Shown here one piece after another: positions 36,999 through 46,095 of a DNA stretch of 64,000 bases (position 1 is its first letter; each line of letters begins with the position of its first letter). This stretch comes from Lawsonibacter sp. (GTDB taxonomy: Bacteria; Bacillota; Clostridia; Oscillospirales; Oscillospiraceae): positions 1 to 64,000 of the forward strand of contig JAAWAD010000030.1 in assembly GCA_022791995.1 (NCBI GenBank), given 5' to 3'. The position numbers and the translations under genes were made by a program. The notes under the pieces were generated by a model. It was given only the letters and a program-made list of their open reading frames with translations. It had not been told where the DNA came from and did no database searches.

Positions 36999-37027
36999 AT
37001 CATACCATATTCTTTTTCTAATTTCAA
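36999..37027 (-). promoter_or_regulatory. Promoter of the hybrid kinase
   Basis: Minus-strand TTGAAA and TATGAT are separated by 17 bases. The leader is about 165 bases, AT-rich, and holds no gene that I can support. Confidence 0.5.
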
Positions 37028-37130
37028 TTCCTGGAGTCAAAACATCGATCCAAAAATCTGCACTTCTTTTCCTCTGTGGGCCCTTCTTCAGCCAGGCCAG
37101 ACCGGTGCTATGCAACCTCCAATATCCTTC

Positions 37131-37159
37131 TTCCATATCGGACAGAAGTGTGCTATAAT
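37131..37159 (+). promoter_or_regulatory. Promoter upstream of the trk operon
   Basis: Consensus TATAAT (37154-37159) with a weak TTCCAT 17 bases upstream. Confidence 0.5.
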
Positions 37160-37200
37160 AGCGCTAAACTACCCCACAGCCTTGAGGAGGTGATTGTTCC

Positions 37201-37890
37201 ATGAAGCGCTACACCATCCTTCTGCCCCTGCTTTGCCTGGTGATTGGCCTTTTGTTGGGCTCTCTTCTGCCTGTACCCTGGGCAGAGCGCGAGAGCCTTG
37301 TCCCCTCAGCCAGCAGCACCCCTGCGCTTAAACAGGCGGAGATGGGGGACTCCTCCGGCCAATCCGCTCCACTTCTGGACGCTGCGGACAACTTTCCTCT
37401 GCTGAATGCCGCCTGCTCTGTTGTCCGGGCCCTGGAGCGGCAGGACTATGCCGCCCTTGCGGGCTTTGTCCACCCGGAGCGTGGAGTCGCCTTTACCCCC
37501 TACTCCACCGTAAATACAGAGACCGATCAGACCTTTACTGCGACACAAATCCGGGATCTGGCCCGAGACAGCACCGCCTATATCTGGGGCTTTGTCGATG
37601 GCCGGGGCAGCCTGATCGAGTTGACGATGGAGGACTACTTCACCCGGTATGTCTGGGATGCAGACTACACCCAGGCTCCCCAGATCGGGATAGACCGGCT
37701 GATGATGAGCGGCAACGCCCTGGAAAACCTGCCCGAGGCCTACCCCGGCTGCCGCTTTGTAGACTTCTGCTTCCCTGGCCGGGACCCGTCCAGTCAGGGG
37801 CTGGACTGGTGCTCTCTGCGCCTGGTTTTCGCACCAGGGGAGACAAGCTGGCATCTGGTGGGCATTGTCCATGGGGAGTGGACCATTTGA
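37201..37890 (+). CDS. Membrane-anchored protein of unknown function, upstream of trkA
   Basis: A 229-residue protein with one N-terminal hydrophobic segment (about 5-22) and a soluble extracytoplasmic domain. The alternation of helices and strands from ~65 onward (FPLLNAACSVVRALERQDYAAL, HPERGVAFTPYSTV) recalls NTF2-like or DUF4019-type domains, but I do not recognise it firmly. The ATG at 37201 follows GAGGAGG. It lies 59 bases before trkA and may share its transcript. Confidence 0.75.
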   Translation: MKRYTILLPLLCLVIGLLLGSLLPVPWAERESLVPSASSTPALKQAEMGDSSGQSAPLLDAADNFPLLNAACSVVRALERQDYAALAGFVHPERGVAFTPYSTVNTETDQTFTATQIRDLARDSTAYIWGFVDGRGSLIELTMEDYFTRYVWDADYTQAPQIGIDRLMMSGNALENLPEAYPGCRFVDFCFPGRDPSSQGLDWCSLRLVFAPGETSWHLVGIVHGEWTI

Positions 37891-37949
37891 CCGGAACCAC
37901 AGGGATTGCTCCCTGTCTGGAAAGAACTTACCGAAAGGACCTTTGCTCC

Positions 37950-39329
37950 ATGAATATCATTATTGTAGGCACTGGTAAGGTTGGCTTTTCTCTGGCCGAG
38001 CAGCTGGTGCAGGAAAAGCACGATGTAACCATTGTAGACCAGCGGGAGGACACGCTGCGCCGGGCCTCTGAACTGTTGGATCTGATGGCGGTCAAGGGCA
38101 ACGGCGTATCCGCGGTTACCCTGCGGGAGGCAGGAGCGGAGGAGGCCGATCTGCTGGTGGCCGCCACAAACTCCGACGAGGTGAACATGGTCTGCTGTCT
38201 CACCGCAAAAAACATGGGAGCCAAATACACCATCGCCCGCATCCGCAACCCGGAGTATACCGACAGCTTGACAGAGCTGTGCCAGAATCTGAAAATCGAC
38301 ATGGTCATCAACCCGGAGAATACCGCCGCACAGGAAATTGCCCGTCTGCTCCGTTTCCCTTCCGCAGCCAATATCGAGACCTTCTGCCGGGGCCGGGTCG
38401 AGCTGATGGGCTTCCGCCTTCAGGAGGGGGACTTCCTGATTGGAAAGCCCCTGTACGCCCTGCCCCCCCAGGTAAAAAAGCTGTCCCTGCTGTTCTGTGC
38501 CGCCGACCGGGATGGAGAGCTGTCCATTCCCAAGGGGAGCTTTGTCCCCCAGGCAGGAGACAAACTGTACATGGTGGGCCGGTCGGACAGCCTGGACCAG
38601 TTCTTCCGTCTGCTGGGCCGGTACGCCCCAAAGGTGCGTCAGGTCTTTCTTCTGGGTGGAGGAAAGATTTCTGTTTACTTAGCTGCCACTCTGGAGAAGA
38701 TGGGAATGCGGCTGAAAATTGTGGAGGCGGACGAAGCCAAGTGCCGCCAGATCAGTGAGCAGTTTCCCAAGGCCACTGTGATCTGCGGGGATGGCACCGA
38801 TCCGGACCTTCTGGAGACAGAGAGCCTTACGGCCTGCGACGCCTTTGTTGCCCTCACCAACCAGGACGAGGACAATCTGATTATCTCTCTGTACGCCATG
38901 CAGCTGGGCCTTCCCAAGGTCATCGCCAAGTGCAGCCGGCAGAATTACGCAGGCATCGCCCGGTCTGCCGGCCTGGACAGCGTAGTCTCCCCCAAATTTG
39001 TCACCGCCTCCTATATCCTCCGGCTGGTTCGAGGGATGCAGAACTCCCAGGGCAGCGTCATGAACTCCCTCCACCGCATCGCCGACGGTAAGGCGGAGGC
39101 CATGGAGTTCACGGTAGGCCCCGCCACCCATCACCTGGGTGTTTCCCTGAAGGACCTGAAGCTGAAGCACGGGGTGCTGATTGCCGTCATTGTCCGGGGG
39201 ACAGAAATCATCATCCCCGAGGGCTCCTCCATCCTTCAGGCGGGGGACTCGGTGATTCTCATCGCCCAGAGCGGCAGGGTTCTGGATCTGAACGACATCT
39301 ATGACGGAGATGGAGGGGCCGAGGCATGA
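37950..39329 (+). CDS. trkA: Trk potassium uptake regulatory subunit TrkA
   Basis: Cytoplasmic gating subunit of the Trk K+ transporter. The 459 residues hold two RCK units, each with a TrkA_N NAD-binding fold (MNIIIVGTGKVGFSLA at 1; VFLLGGGKISVYLA at ~230) followed by a TrkA_C domain. The start at 37950 follows GAAAGGACC; the longer in-frame ORF overlaps the upstream gene and is rejected. It overlaps trkH by four bases (ATGA). Confidence 0.95.
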   Translation: MNIIIVGTGKVGFSLAEQLVQEKHDVTIVDQREDTLRRASELLDLMAVKGNGVSAVTLREAGAEEADLLVAATNSDEVNMVCCLTAKNMGAKYTIARIRNPEYTDSLTELCQNLKIDMVINPENTAAQEIARLLRFPSAANIETFCRGRVELMGFRLQEGDFLIGKPLYALPPQVKKLSLLFCAADRDGELSIPKGSFVPQAGDKLYMVGRSDSLDQFFRLLGRYAPKVRQVFLLGGGKISVYLAATLEKMGMRLKIVEADEAKCRQISEQFPKATVICGDGTDPDLLETESLTACDAFVALTNQDEDNLIISLYAMQLGLPKVIAKCSRQNYAGIARSAGLDSVVSPKFVTASYILRLVRGMQNSQGSVMNSLHRIADGKAEAMEFTVGPATHHLGVSLKDLKLKHGVLIAVIVRGTEIIIPEGSSILQAGDSVILIAQSGRVLDLNDIYDGDGGAEA

Positions 39330-40762
39330 ATTGGAAGCTCGTCCTGAAGGTGGTGGGCCGGGTGCTGCTGGTAGAGGCCGTGGCTCTGGTTGTACCTATG
39401 CTGGTGGCCCTGCTCTATGGAGAGAGTCCCATGCCCTTCCTGCTGTCCATCGCACTTGTGGCCGCAGCCGGGTGGGCCCTGTCGGCCCTGCCCACCGGCC
39501 CCCAGTTTTTCACGCGGGAGGGCTTCTGTGCCGTTGCCCTGATCTGGCTGGCCACTGGTTTGGTGGGGGGACTCCCATTCCTGTTCTGTGGCCAGTTCGC
39601 CACGCCCATTGACTGCTTTTTTGAGTCCTGCTCCGGCTTTACCACCACCGGAGCCACCATCCTCACCGATATCGAGGCCCTGCCCCAGGGCATCCTCTTC
39701 TGGCGGGCCTTTACCCACTGGATGGGCGGTATGGGCGTGCTGGTGCTGGCCACCGCCGTGATTCCCTCTCTGGGCATCCGTTCCCGCTATCTGGCCCAGG
39801 CGGAAACTCCAGGGCCCGTCTTCTCCAAGCTGGTGCCCAAGCAGTCCCAGACCTCCAAAATCCTCTATGGTATGTACCTTGCCCTCACTGTGGCCGAGAT
39901 TGTCTGCCTGAAGCTTGCAGGAATGCCCCTGTATGACTGCTTTATCCACGCCTTTTCCACAGCGGGCACCGGCGGCTTTTCCAACCGGGCAGCCAGCGTC
40001 GGCGCTTACAGCAGCGCCCCCATCGACTTCATCATCGCCATTTTCATTCTGCTGTTCTCCATCAACTTCGCCCTGTACTTCCTTCTGCTCACCCGCCGTT
40101 TCCGGGAGGTCCTGGCCAGTGACGAGCTGCGCTTCTTCCTGCTGGTGGTGGCCCTGGCCACCCTGGCCATCACAGTGGATATCCGCCCCCTGTACAGCAG
40201 CATGGCGGAGAGCTTTCGGTACGCCCTGTTCCAGGTCTCTTCCATTATTTCCACCACTGGCTTTGCTACTGCCGACTTTGCACTGTGGCCCCAATTTTCC
40301 CAGATGATCCTGATTCTGCTGATGTTCTGCGGAGCCTGTGCCGGCTCCACGGGGGGCGGCATGAAGTGCTGCCGGGTCCTCCTCCTGCTCCGCTCCATTC
40401 GCCGGGAAATCCGCCGGATCATTCACCCCCAAGCGGTGGAGGTGGTCAAGCTGGACGGTAAGGTGGTGGAGGAGGATACCCTCCACTCCCTGCTTGTCTT
40501 TATGGGGGCCTACCTGATGGCCATTTTGGTCGCAGGACTGGTGATCTCTCTGGACGGGTATTCCTTCGCCGTTTCCTTCTCCTCTGCCCTCACCTGCGTC
40601 AGCAATGTGGGCCCCGGACTGGAAATTGTAGGTCCCAGCGGCAATTTCGCCGCCTTCTCCGGTCTGTCCAAGCTGGTGATGTCCCTGTGCATGATTGTGG
40701 GCCGCCTGGAGATTTTCCCCATTCTGGTTTTGTTCAGCCCCTCCGCCTGGAGCAAGCTGTAA
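39326..40762 (+). CDS. trkH: Trk potassium uptake channel subunit TrkH
   Basis: The 478-residue membrane subunit of the Trk K+ importer. It has four pore-loop repeats; filter-like segments include SGFTTTGATIL, STAGTGGFSN and ISTTGFAT. It is translated together with trkA through a four-base overlap and ends at a strong terminator. Confidence 0.95.
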   Translation: MNWKLVLKVVGRVLLVEAVALVVPMLVALLYGESPMPFLLSIALVAAAGWALSALPTGPQFFTREGFCAVALIWLATGLVGGLPFLFCGQFATPIDCFFESCSGFTTTGATILTDIEALPQGILFWRAFTHWMGGMGVLVLATAVIPSLGIRSRYLAQAETPGPVFSKLVPKQSQTSKILYGMYLALTVAEIVCLKLAGMPLYDCFIHAFSTAGTGGFSNRAASVGAYSSAPIDFIIAIFILLFSINFALYFLLLTRRFREVLASDELRFFLLVVALATLAITVDIRPLYSSMAESFRYALFQVSSIISTTGFATADFALWPQFSQMILILLMFCGACAGSTGGGMKCCRVLLLLRSIRREIRRIIHPQAVEVVKLDGKVVEEDTLHSLLVFMGAYLMAILVAGLVISLDGYSFAVSFSSALTCVSNVGPGLEIVGPSGNFAAFSGLSKLVMSLCMIVGRLEIFPILVLFSPSAWSKL

Positions 40763-40766
40763 CCGC

Positions 40767-40802
40767 AAAAGCCCCCTTCCGGCCGGAAGGGGGCTTTTCT
40801 TT
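40767..40802. terminator. Bidirectional terminator after trkH
   Basis: A perfect palindromic stem (arms of 14 bases, centre GGCC) with A-run and TTTTCTTT flanks lies between trkH and the convergent cobA gene. Confidence 0.85.
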
Positions 40803-40834
40803 CCGAGGTATGCACATCGGTATGGCCGCGAACA

Positions 40835-41596
40835 TCAAACGGATTCCTGCAAAGCACACTGCTTATACCAGTCTTCCAGCGCACTGGGGCGCAGATCCAG
40901 GGCAGCGGTCTCTCCCACCACCACTACGGCGGGCGCTGTCGCCTCAGAGGCCCGCTCCGGGATGGTTTGCAGTGTACCCCGCGCCGCCTTGGAGGGTGCG
41001 CCATAAATCACAGCCGCCGGCGTATCTGGTGGCATCCCTCCCACCATCAGTCCCTGCGCAATCTGAGGCAGGCGCCTCAAGCCCATCAAAAATACCAGAG
41101 TGCCCTCCAGGCAGGCCAACTGGAGCAGCCGGCGATCCAGATCCTCTTCTTCCATGGTGTGGGCGGTTATCACATGAAAGCTGCGGCTGACGCCCCGGTG
41201 AGTCACAGGGATGCCGGCGGCAGCGGGAACTGCCACCGCGGAGGAGACGCCTGGCACAAGCTCCCAGGGAATGCCGGCAGCCTGAAGGGCCAGTGCCTCC
41301 TCCCCTCCGCGCCCAAAGACAAAGGGGTCCCCCCCTTTCAGGCGAACCACCCGTTTCCCCTCCCGGGCCAGACGAATCAGGGTCTGGCAGATTGCTTCCT
41401 GGGTGGGAGATGGACGGCCAGCCCGCTTCCCCATAGGGAACTTCTCCGCCTGGGGAGCCTGCTCCAGCAGGGCAGGGTCCAGCAGATCATCATAGACCAC
41501 AGCGTCACAGGTTTGAAGGCGGTGCAGCCCTCGCAAGGTAATCAGATCGGCATTGCCGCACCCCGCCCCCACCAGACTGACATAACCCGGCTTCAT
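40835..41596 (-). CDS. cobA: Uroporphyrinogen-III C-methyltransferase
   Basis: Uses S-adenosylmethionine to make precorrin-2, the first step toward siroheme or cobalamin. The 253 residues match the SUMT type: SLVGAGCGNADLITLRG near the start, YDDLL, then RLKGGDPFVFGRGGEE and VPGVSSA. It is not fused to a uroporphyrinogen synthase domain. It overlaps the upstream precorrin-2 dehydrogenase gene by four bases. Confidence 0.95.
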   Translation of the reverse strand: MKPGYVSLVGAGCGNADLITLRGLHRLQTCDAVVYDDLLDPALLEQAPQAEKFPMGKRAGRPSPTQEAICQTLIRLAREGKRVVRLKGGDPFVFGRGGEEALALQAAGIPWELVPGVSSAVAVPAAAGIPVTHRGVSRSFHVITAHTMEEEDLDRRLLQLACLEGTLVFLMGLRRLPQIAQGLMVGGMPPDTPAAVIYGAPSKAARGTLQTIPERASEATAPAVVVVGETAALDLRPSALEDWYKQCALQESV

Positions 41597-42207
41597 ATCT
41601 GCTCCTCCTTCAAAAAAGCTGCCAGGGAAAAGCCCGGCGGCGGGCCGCCCACCTCCAGGCAGAGGAAAAAGAGTCTGGCATACAGCGCACCCCGGCGGGC
41701 ACTATCCGAACAGTGGGTCTTGAGCGCGGGGCGCTGTTCCTCCAGCCAGGCGAGAATGGAATCCAACTTCTGGGGCAGCAGAGATTCGACCTGCTCCTTC
41801 AACCACTGGGCAGCGGTAGGACTGGCCCCCCCAGTGGAGATACCCACAGACAGGCTCCCCCGCTGAACCAGCGCGGGAAACAGAAAGGTGCAGGCCTCCC
41901 GGTCATCCACTGCGTTGACCAAAATGCGCCGGCTCCGGCACAATCCGGCAATCTGACGGTTTATCTGTGGGTCGTCCGTGGCCGCCACCACAAAATCCAT
42001 TCCCTCCAGGTCCTCTGTCTGAAAGGGGCGCTGGGCGCGGGCAAGGTTGGGCAGGGCCTCCAGCGCAGGGTGGAACCGGGGAGCAACCATGGTCAGTCTG
42101 GGGCCATAGGGCAGCAGGCGCTCCACCTTTCTCAGTGCCACTTCTCCGCCGCCTGCAATCAGGCCGGGCCGCCCGGCCAACTCGATAAAAAAGGGAAAGC
42201 AGCCCAT
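41593..42207 (-). CDS. Precorrin-2 dehydrogenase / sirohydrochlorin ferrochelatase
   Basis: A 204-residue Met8p/CysG N-terminal-type protein that oxidises precorrin-2 with NAD+ and may insert iron to give siroheme. It has an NAD-binding fold with LIAGGGEVALRKVERLL, the NAVDD motif, and STGGASPTAA in the dimerisation region. The start at 42207 has GGAGG seven bases upstream; ten residues are removed from the longest ORF. With cobA it forms a two-gene siroheme operon. Confidence 0.9.
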   Translation of the reverse strand: MGCFPFFIELAGRPGLIAGGGEVALRKVERLLPYGPRLTMVAPRFHPALEALPNLARAQRPFQTEDLEGMDFVVAATDDPQINRQIAGLCRSRRILVNAVDDREACTFLFPALVQRGSLSVGISTGGASPTAAQWLKEQVESLLPQKLDSILAWLEEQRPALKTHCSDSARRGALYARLFFLCLEVGGPPPGFSLAAFLKEEQI

Positions 42208-42254
42208 TTCAGAACCTCCTGTACAGACCCCTTCCAACCGGGCCCTTTGTCCGC

Positions 42255-42283
42255 ATCATATCACACTCCGGGGCAGAAGGCAA
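42255..42283 (-). promoter_or_regulatory. Promoter of the siroheme genes
   Basis: Minus-strand TTGCCT and TATGAT are separated by 17 bases. Confidence 0.6.
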
Positions 42284-42300
42284 TTTTTTTGTGTCCGCTG

Positions 42301-42329
42301 GAATAATCCTGCCGCTGGCCGCCAAACTA
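42301..42329 (+). promoter_or_regulatory. Possible forespore (sigma-G-like) promoter of the coat genes
   Basis: GAATA, 17 bases, CAAACTA resembles the sigma-G pattern (GAATA ... CATACTA) with one mismatch. The implied leader is only about 12 bases, which is tight, so this is tentative. Confidence 0.3.
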
Positions 42330-42347
42330 GAGGCGAGGTGATGAAGC

Positions 42348-42521
42348 ATGACTTCCAAAGAACTGCTCTATATCGAGGACGCTCTCGGCCACGAGCAGTA
42401 TTTCCAAACCAAGTGCCAAGAGGCTGCCAGCCAGCTTCAAGACCCGGAGCTGAAGGCATATGTCCAGCAGATGGGACGCAAGCATCAACAGCTGTTCCAG
42501 AGCTTTTATGGACTGCTGTAG
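42348..42521 (+). CDS. Small CotF-like spore coat protein
   Basis: A 57-residue ORF, MTSKELLYIEDALGHEQYF at the start, with a predicted helix-loop-helix. The pattern resembles small coat-type proteins of Clostridia that form half of a ferritin-like four-helix bundle. GAGGTGA lies just upstream of the ATG at 42348. It is followed after 13 bases by a second CotF-like gene. Confidence 0.75.
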   Translation: MTSKELLYIEDALGHEQYFQTKCQEAASQLQDPELKAYVQQMGRKHQQLFQSFYGLL

Positions 42522-42534
42522 GGAGGAACAGGAC

Positions 42535-42780
42535 ATGGACGACAAAAACGTGATGGAAAACATTCTTCTGCTGGAAAAGGGGGCCTGTGACCTGTTTATG
42601 CACGGTGCGATTGAATCCCCCACCGGCAATGTCCACCAGGCATTTCAAAGCGCCCTAACAGAGTCGCTGGGGATGCAGGACGTCATTTATGGCAAGATGG
42701 CGGGCAAGGGCTGGTACACCACTGAGCAGGCGGCGCAGGACAAGGTAAACACTCTGCGGCAAAAATTCAGCGGCCAGTAG
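42535..42780 (+). CDS. CotF-family spore coat protein
   Basis: An 81-residue helical protein with the CotF core (NILLLEKGACDLFMHGAIES, then VHQAFQSALTESL) and a C-terminal YTTEQAAQDKVNTLRQKF segment. The ATG at 42535 follows AGGGAGGAAC. It probably works with the preceding 57-residue protein in the coat. The role is inferred from the family name; the molecular function is not known. Confidence 0.85.
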   Translation: MDDKNVMENILLLEKGACDLFMHGAIESPTGNVHQAFQSALTESLGMQDVIYGKMAGKGWYTTEQAAQDKVNTLRQKFSGQ

Positions 42781-42861
42781 CGCTGGAGTGCTCTGAGGAT
42801 ATACGAGACGTCTTGGTCAGGTGGAATTACCATTCCTCCAACAAAATCTTATCCAATCATA

Positions 42862-42897
42862 AGAAAAAGCCCTGGAATTTCACAATTCCAGGGCTTT
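42862..42897 (-). terminator. Terminator downstream of tRNA-Gln
   Basis: A perfect 14-base-pair stem (42866-42879 with 42884-42897) followed on the minus strand by a T-run lies directly after the tRNA. Confidence 0.8.
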
Positions 42898-42900
42898 CGC

Positions 42901-42974
42901 TGGCAGCGGGAGAAGGATTCGAACCCTCACAAACAGAGTCAGAGTCTGTCGTGCTACCCTTACACAATCCCGCT
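42901..42974 (-). tRNA. tRNA-Gln (anticodon CTG)
   Basis: Folds as a complete 74-base cloverleaf. The acceptor stem is AGCGGGA/TCCCGCT, the D arm GTGT/GCAC, the anticodon stem ACAGA/TCTGT with loop CTCTGAC, and the T arm GAGGG-TTCGAAT-CCTTC. Discriminator G and an encoded CCA end the gene. The anticodon CTG reads CAG. Confidence 0.95.
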
Positions 42975-43028
42975 AAGCTGTGCTGTTGGCTAAGCACGAA
43001 TGTTATTATAGCAAAGAATTTGGAATTG

Positions 43029-44387
43029 TCAAGAGCTTTTTGCAGATTCTTCTGTTTTTTCTCTCCACTGCTCCAGCAAGGAAAGAGCCTCGGGAGCCAG
43101 CAGGAGCAGCGCGGTCAGGTTTGGCAGGGCCATCCAGGCGTTGCAAAGGTCCACAAGCTGCCAGATCGTGTGGGAATTTCCCAGTGCGCCGGCCAGGATA
43201 CAGCCCAGGAATACAGCCCGATAGAGCGGAAGAAGCCCATCCGACCCAGCAAGCCATTGCAGGCACTGCTGGCCGTAGTAGCTCCACCCCAAAATGGAGG
43301 AGAAGGCAAACAGCAACAGGGACAGGGCTACCACCTGCTCTCCTGGCCGGCCCAGCACACTGGCAAATGCAGCCGCGGTGAGAGGCGCGCCGTCCAAGGA
43401 TCCGCCGGGCTCCCAGCTGCCGCTGACCAGAATGACCAGGGCGGTGACAGTACACACAACCAGGGTGGAGACAAACACCTCGAAGATACCCCACATGCCT
43501 TGGCGGGCAGGGTGATCGACGCCGGCGGCCCCATGGGCCAGCGCAGAGGTTCCCAGTCCGGCCTCATTGGTAAACACACCCCGAGCCACTCCACACCGCA
43601 GGGCGGCAGAGATGGTCCAGCCAGCCCCTCCGCCTGCGGCGGCAGCGGGGTGGAAGGCACCAGTCAGAATCGCATGAAACGCCTCTGGCAGCACCTCCGC
43701 CCGGCTGACCAGCACCAGCAGGCCGCTTCCCAGGTAGAGCAGGGCCATCGCCGGGACCAGCGCAGAGGATATCCGCGCAATACGTCCCAAGCCGCCCATC
43801 ATCACCAGACCGGCCAGGACAGCGGTGCCCAGCCCGGAGGCCAAACGGCTCAGACCAAAAGCACGCTCCAGGCTGGCAGCGATGGAGGACGACTGGATCA
43901 GGTTGCCCCCTGTCAAAGTCGCAGCCAGACAGGCCAGAGCAAACCAGCCCGCCAGAAAAGGCGCGCCTACGCCATCCCGGAGATACAGCATAGGCCCTCC
44001 CTGGAGGCCCCCTCCCGGCGCAGGGCGCTGGTACCGAACTGCCAGCAACTTTTCTCCACAGCTGGTCATCATGCCCAAAAATGCGGATACCCACATCCAG
44101 AAAATGGCACCTGGACCGCCCAGGGTCAAGGCAGCCGCAACCCCGGCAATCGAGCCGGTCCCCATTGTGGAGGCCAGCGCTGTGGCCAGTGCCTGGAGCG
44201 GCGGAAGCCCTCCTTTCCTCTGGCGCCTCCGTTGAAACAGAGAGCCCACCGTCGCTCTCATCCACACCCGTGCCCCAAAAATCTGGAAAAAGCCGGACCC
44301 CAGGGAATACACCAGCCCTGTACACAGGAACAGTCCCAGCAGCCAAGGGCTCCATAACCGCTCTCCCAGCCGCCTCAGCAGCGCCAT
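43029..44387 (-). CDS. AGCS-family sodium:alanine (amino acid) symporter
   Basis: A 452-residue sodium-coupled amino acid importer with about 11 hydrophobic helices. Family signatures include GTGSIAGVAAALTLGGPGAIFWMW and ARGVFTNEAGLGTSALAH. Alanine or glycine is the usual substrate. It lies between the tRNA gene and the dispersed repeat at 44482-44642. Proximity to tRNA-Gln has no evident meaning. Confidence 0.92.
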   Translation of the reverse strand: MALLRRLGERLWSPWLLGLFLCTGLVYSLGSGFFQIFGARVWMRATVGSLFQRRRQRKGGLPPLQALATALASTMGTGSIAGVAAALTLGGPGAIFWMWVSAFLGMMTSCGEKLLAVRYQRPAPGGGLQGGPMLYLRDGVGAPFLAGWFALACLAATLTGGNLIQSSSIAASLERAFGLSRLASGLGTAVLAGLVMMGGLGRIARISSALVPAMALLYLGSGLLVLVSRAEVLPEAFHAILTGAFHPAAAAGGGAGWTISAALRCGVARGVFTNEAGLGTSALAHGAAGVDHPARQGMWGIFEVFVSTLVVCTVTALVILVSGSWEPGGSLDGAPLTAAAFASVLGRPGEQVVALSLLLFAFSSILGWSYYGQQCLQWLAGSDGLLPLYRAVFLGCILAGALGNSHTIWQLVDLCNAWMALPNLTALLLLAPEALSLLEQWREKTEESAKSS

Positions 44388-44481
44388 TCCGCATCACCTC
44401 ATGGAAAGGTATGTTCCACAGCGGTGAAACAGTCCAAAAAAGAGCGGGAACATGCGGCTCCCGCTCTTCCTGGAAATTTTG

Positions 44482-44642
44482 ATTCTGTATTCTAACCGAA
44501 AATACCGGATGGGCGAGGAATTTTGTTCGCCCTGCAAGGCAAAAAATAACAGGAATACTGGACGTATTTCAAGATTTTTTAACGCCGCAGGGCGGCAAAA
44601 GAGCTGTCCAGACGGTGGTTTGAGGTTGTGAATACAGGTTCT
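44482..44642. repeat. Dispersed inverted-repeat element, copy 1 (about 160 bp)
   Basis: Its right end (44624-44642, GGTTGTGAATACAGGTTCT) matches in inverse orientation the sequence at 46817-46835. Its left end (44482-44497, containing CTGTATTC and TAACC) is an imperfect complement of the right end, so the unit is bounded by inverted repeats like a MITE. The element begins at the yhcH stop codon and fills most of the gap to the AGCS gene. Confidence 0.6.
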
Positions 44643-45097
44643 TATGTCCAGTCCACCTTTACCTTGACAACACACTTGCGGCACCGCTCCGGCCTGTCCA
44701 CCGCAATACCGGGGGCGTGAGCGTCCCCGGGCCACAGGACGGCAAACCGCCCGGGAACCAGCGTCACCCTGTCCACAGGGCCATGGTAGAGCCAGATGTC
44801 TCCCTCGGGTCGGGCCTCCACCTCCTGCGTCATAGCTTCCAGTGGGGCAATCCCCATCTGTTCCCGCCCGGAGAGAAGACATTGGATGTCAATATACTTC
44901 CGGTGGGCCTCCGGGGTGTCGTTTTCTGGTTTGTTGTCATAGGTTTGCAGGAAGAAGAACAGGCGCTCTCCCTCCACCTCGTACCGCTGGTCCTCCAACC
45001 GGGTAAAGTCGGTATCCCGGAGCAGCTGAAGGCCCCGATACACCCCAGGGTGGATTCCTTGGTAAGCTTCCATGTGGTCCAAGCTGTCATAGAGCAT
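44642..45097 (-). CDS. YhcH/YjgK/YiaL-family (DUF386) protein
   Basis: A 151-residue cupin-like protein of the DUF386 group, often linked to sialic acid or other sugar-acid metabolism (NanQ is one member). Family residues include the EVEGERLFFFLQTYDNKP segment, HRKYIDIQ and LWPGDAHAPG with likely metal-binding histidines. The start at 45097 has AAGGAGG upstream. It follows the EamA gene by 47 bases in the same direction. Its stop TAA is the first element of the adjoining repeat. Confidence 0.85.
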   Translation of the reverse strand: MLYDSLDHMEAYQGIHPGVYRGLQLLRDTDFTRLEDQRYEVEGERLFFFLQTYDNKPENDTPEAHRKYIDIQCLLSGREQMGIAPLEAMTQEVEARPEGDIWLYHGPVDRVTLVPGRFAVLWPGDAHAPGIAVDRPERCRKCVVKVKVDWT

Positions 45098-45144
45098 GGG
45101 TATGTGCCTCCTTATCATGTATGTATGGATACGGACAGAGCGCT

Positions 45145-46044
45145 TTACTCTGCGCTCTTCCAGTGCTCGGGCAGGTTCAGGAGGAGAATGGCGCTGAATA
45201 TTGCGGCCATCCCCAGCGCCTTGAAGAGGGTGAGGGACTCGTGGAACAGGAGCACCCCCAGCAGGGCAGCGACAAAGGGTTCCACAGTCGCCATAATCGC
45301 AGCCCGGCCCGCTTCAGCGTGGCGCAGGCCCTCGGTGTACAGCAGGTATGGGAGGATACAGCAGAGCACACCCATCCCCAGTCCGCCAGCCACCGCCCGG
45401 GTGTCCGCCAGCCGGGTCAGATCCCGGTACAGGCCGGACAGAGGCAGAGCGGCAACGGCGCAGAACAGGAAGGTATAAAATGTGACGGTGGAGGAAGGGT
45501 ACTTGGCCAGGGCAAACTTTCCAAAAATGGAGTACAGCGCGTAGCCAAACCCAGCCCCCAATCCAAAGAGGATTGTCCGTAGGGATACGCTCTGCTGGCC
45601 AAAGGGAACCAGGCCAGTGACCAGCGTGCAGCCGACGAAGGTGAGCGCCAGGGCACCAAGCTTCAGAGGGGTAAGGGCCTCGTGAAAGAGCAGGGCGGAC
45701 AGGAGGGTGACAAAAACCGGCGAGGTGTACAGCAGCACAGCCGCCACTGACATGGAGCTGGTGGAAATAGCGTTGAAATAGCACCAGTTGAAAAACAACA
45801 GGGAGCAGACGCCCGTACCGAAAAAGTAGTACCAATGCCGGGGCGTAAACCGCAGGGCTTTGGGGTTTGTAAAGGCCAGAAACAGGCCATACAGGACGGC
45901 CGCCACAATGCTTCGCAGCGCAACCCCCTCCATCGAGGACAGCCCTGCGGCGGTAAGCAGCTTTAAAAAGACACCGATGCCTCCCCACAGGGCGGCGGCG
46001 GTAAGGATCATGGCATAGGCTTTTTTCTCCATGGGGCTTGTCAC
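45145..46044 (-). CDS. EamA/DMT-family transporter
   Basis: A 299-residue permease with ten hydrophobic helices in two EamA repeats (first LWGGIGVFLKLL, second GAGFGYALYSIFGKFAL). Substrates of this family are amino acids, nucleotides or sugars, and none can be chosen here. The start is GTG at 46044, nine bases after GGAGG. It probably forms an operon with the YhcH gene. Confidence 0.9.
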   Translation of the reverse strand: MTSPMEKKAYAMILTAAALWGGIGVFLKLLTAAGLSSMEGVALRSIVAAVLYGLFLAFTNPKALRFTPRHWYYFFGTGVCSLLFFNWCYFNAISTSSMSVAAVLLYTSPVFVTLLSALLFHEALTPLKLGALALTFVGCTLVTGLVPFGQQSVSLRTILFGLGAGFGYALYSIFGKFALAKYPSSTVTFYTFLFCAVAALPLSGLYRDLTRLADTRAVAGGLGMGVLCCILPYLLYTEGLRHAEAGRAAIMATVEPFVAALLGVLLFHESLTLFKALGMAAIFSAILLLNLPEHWKSAE

Positions 46045-46095
46045 ATCTCCAATCCTCCGCTATGATAAGGGGGCGGCCCTTGCCTGTTTTTCTGT

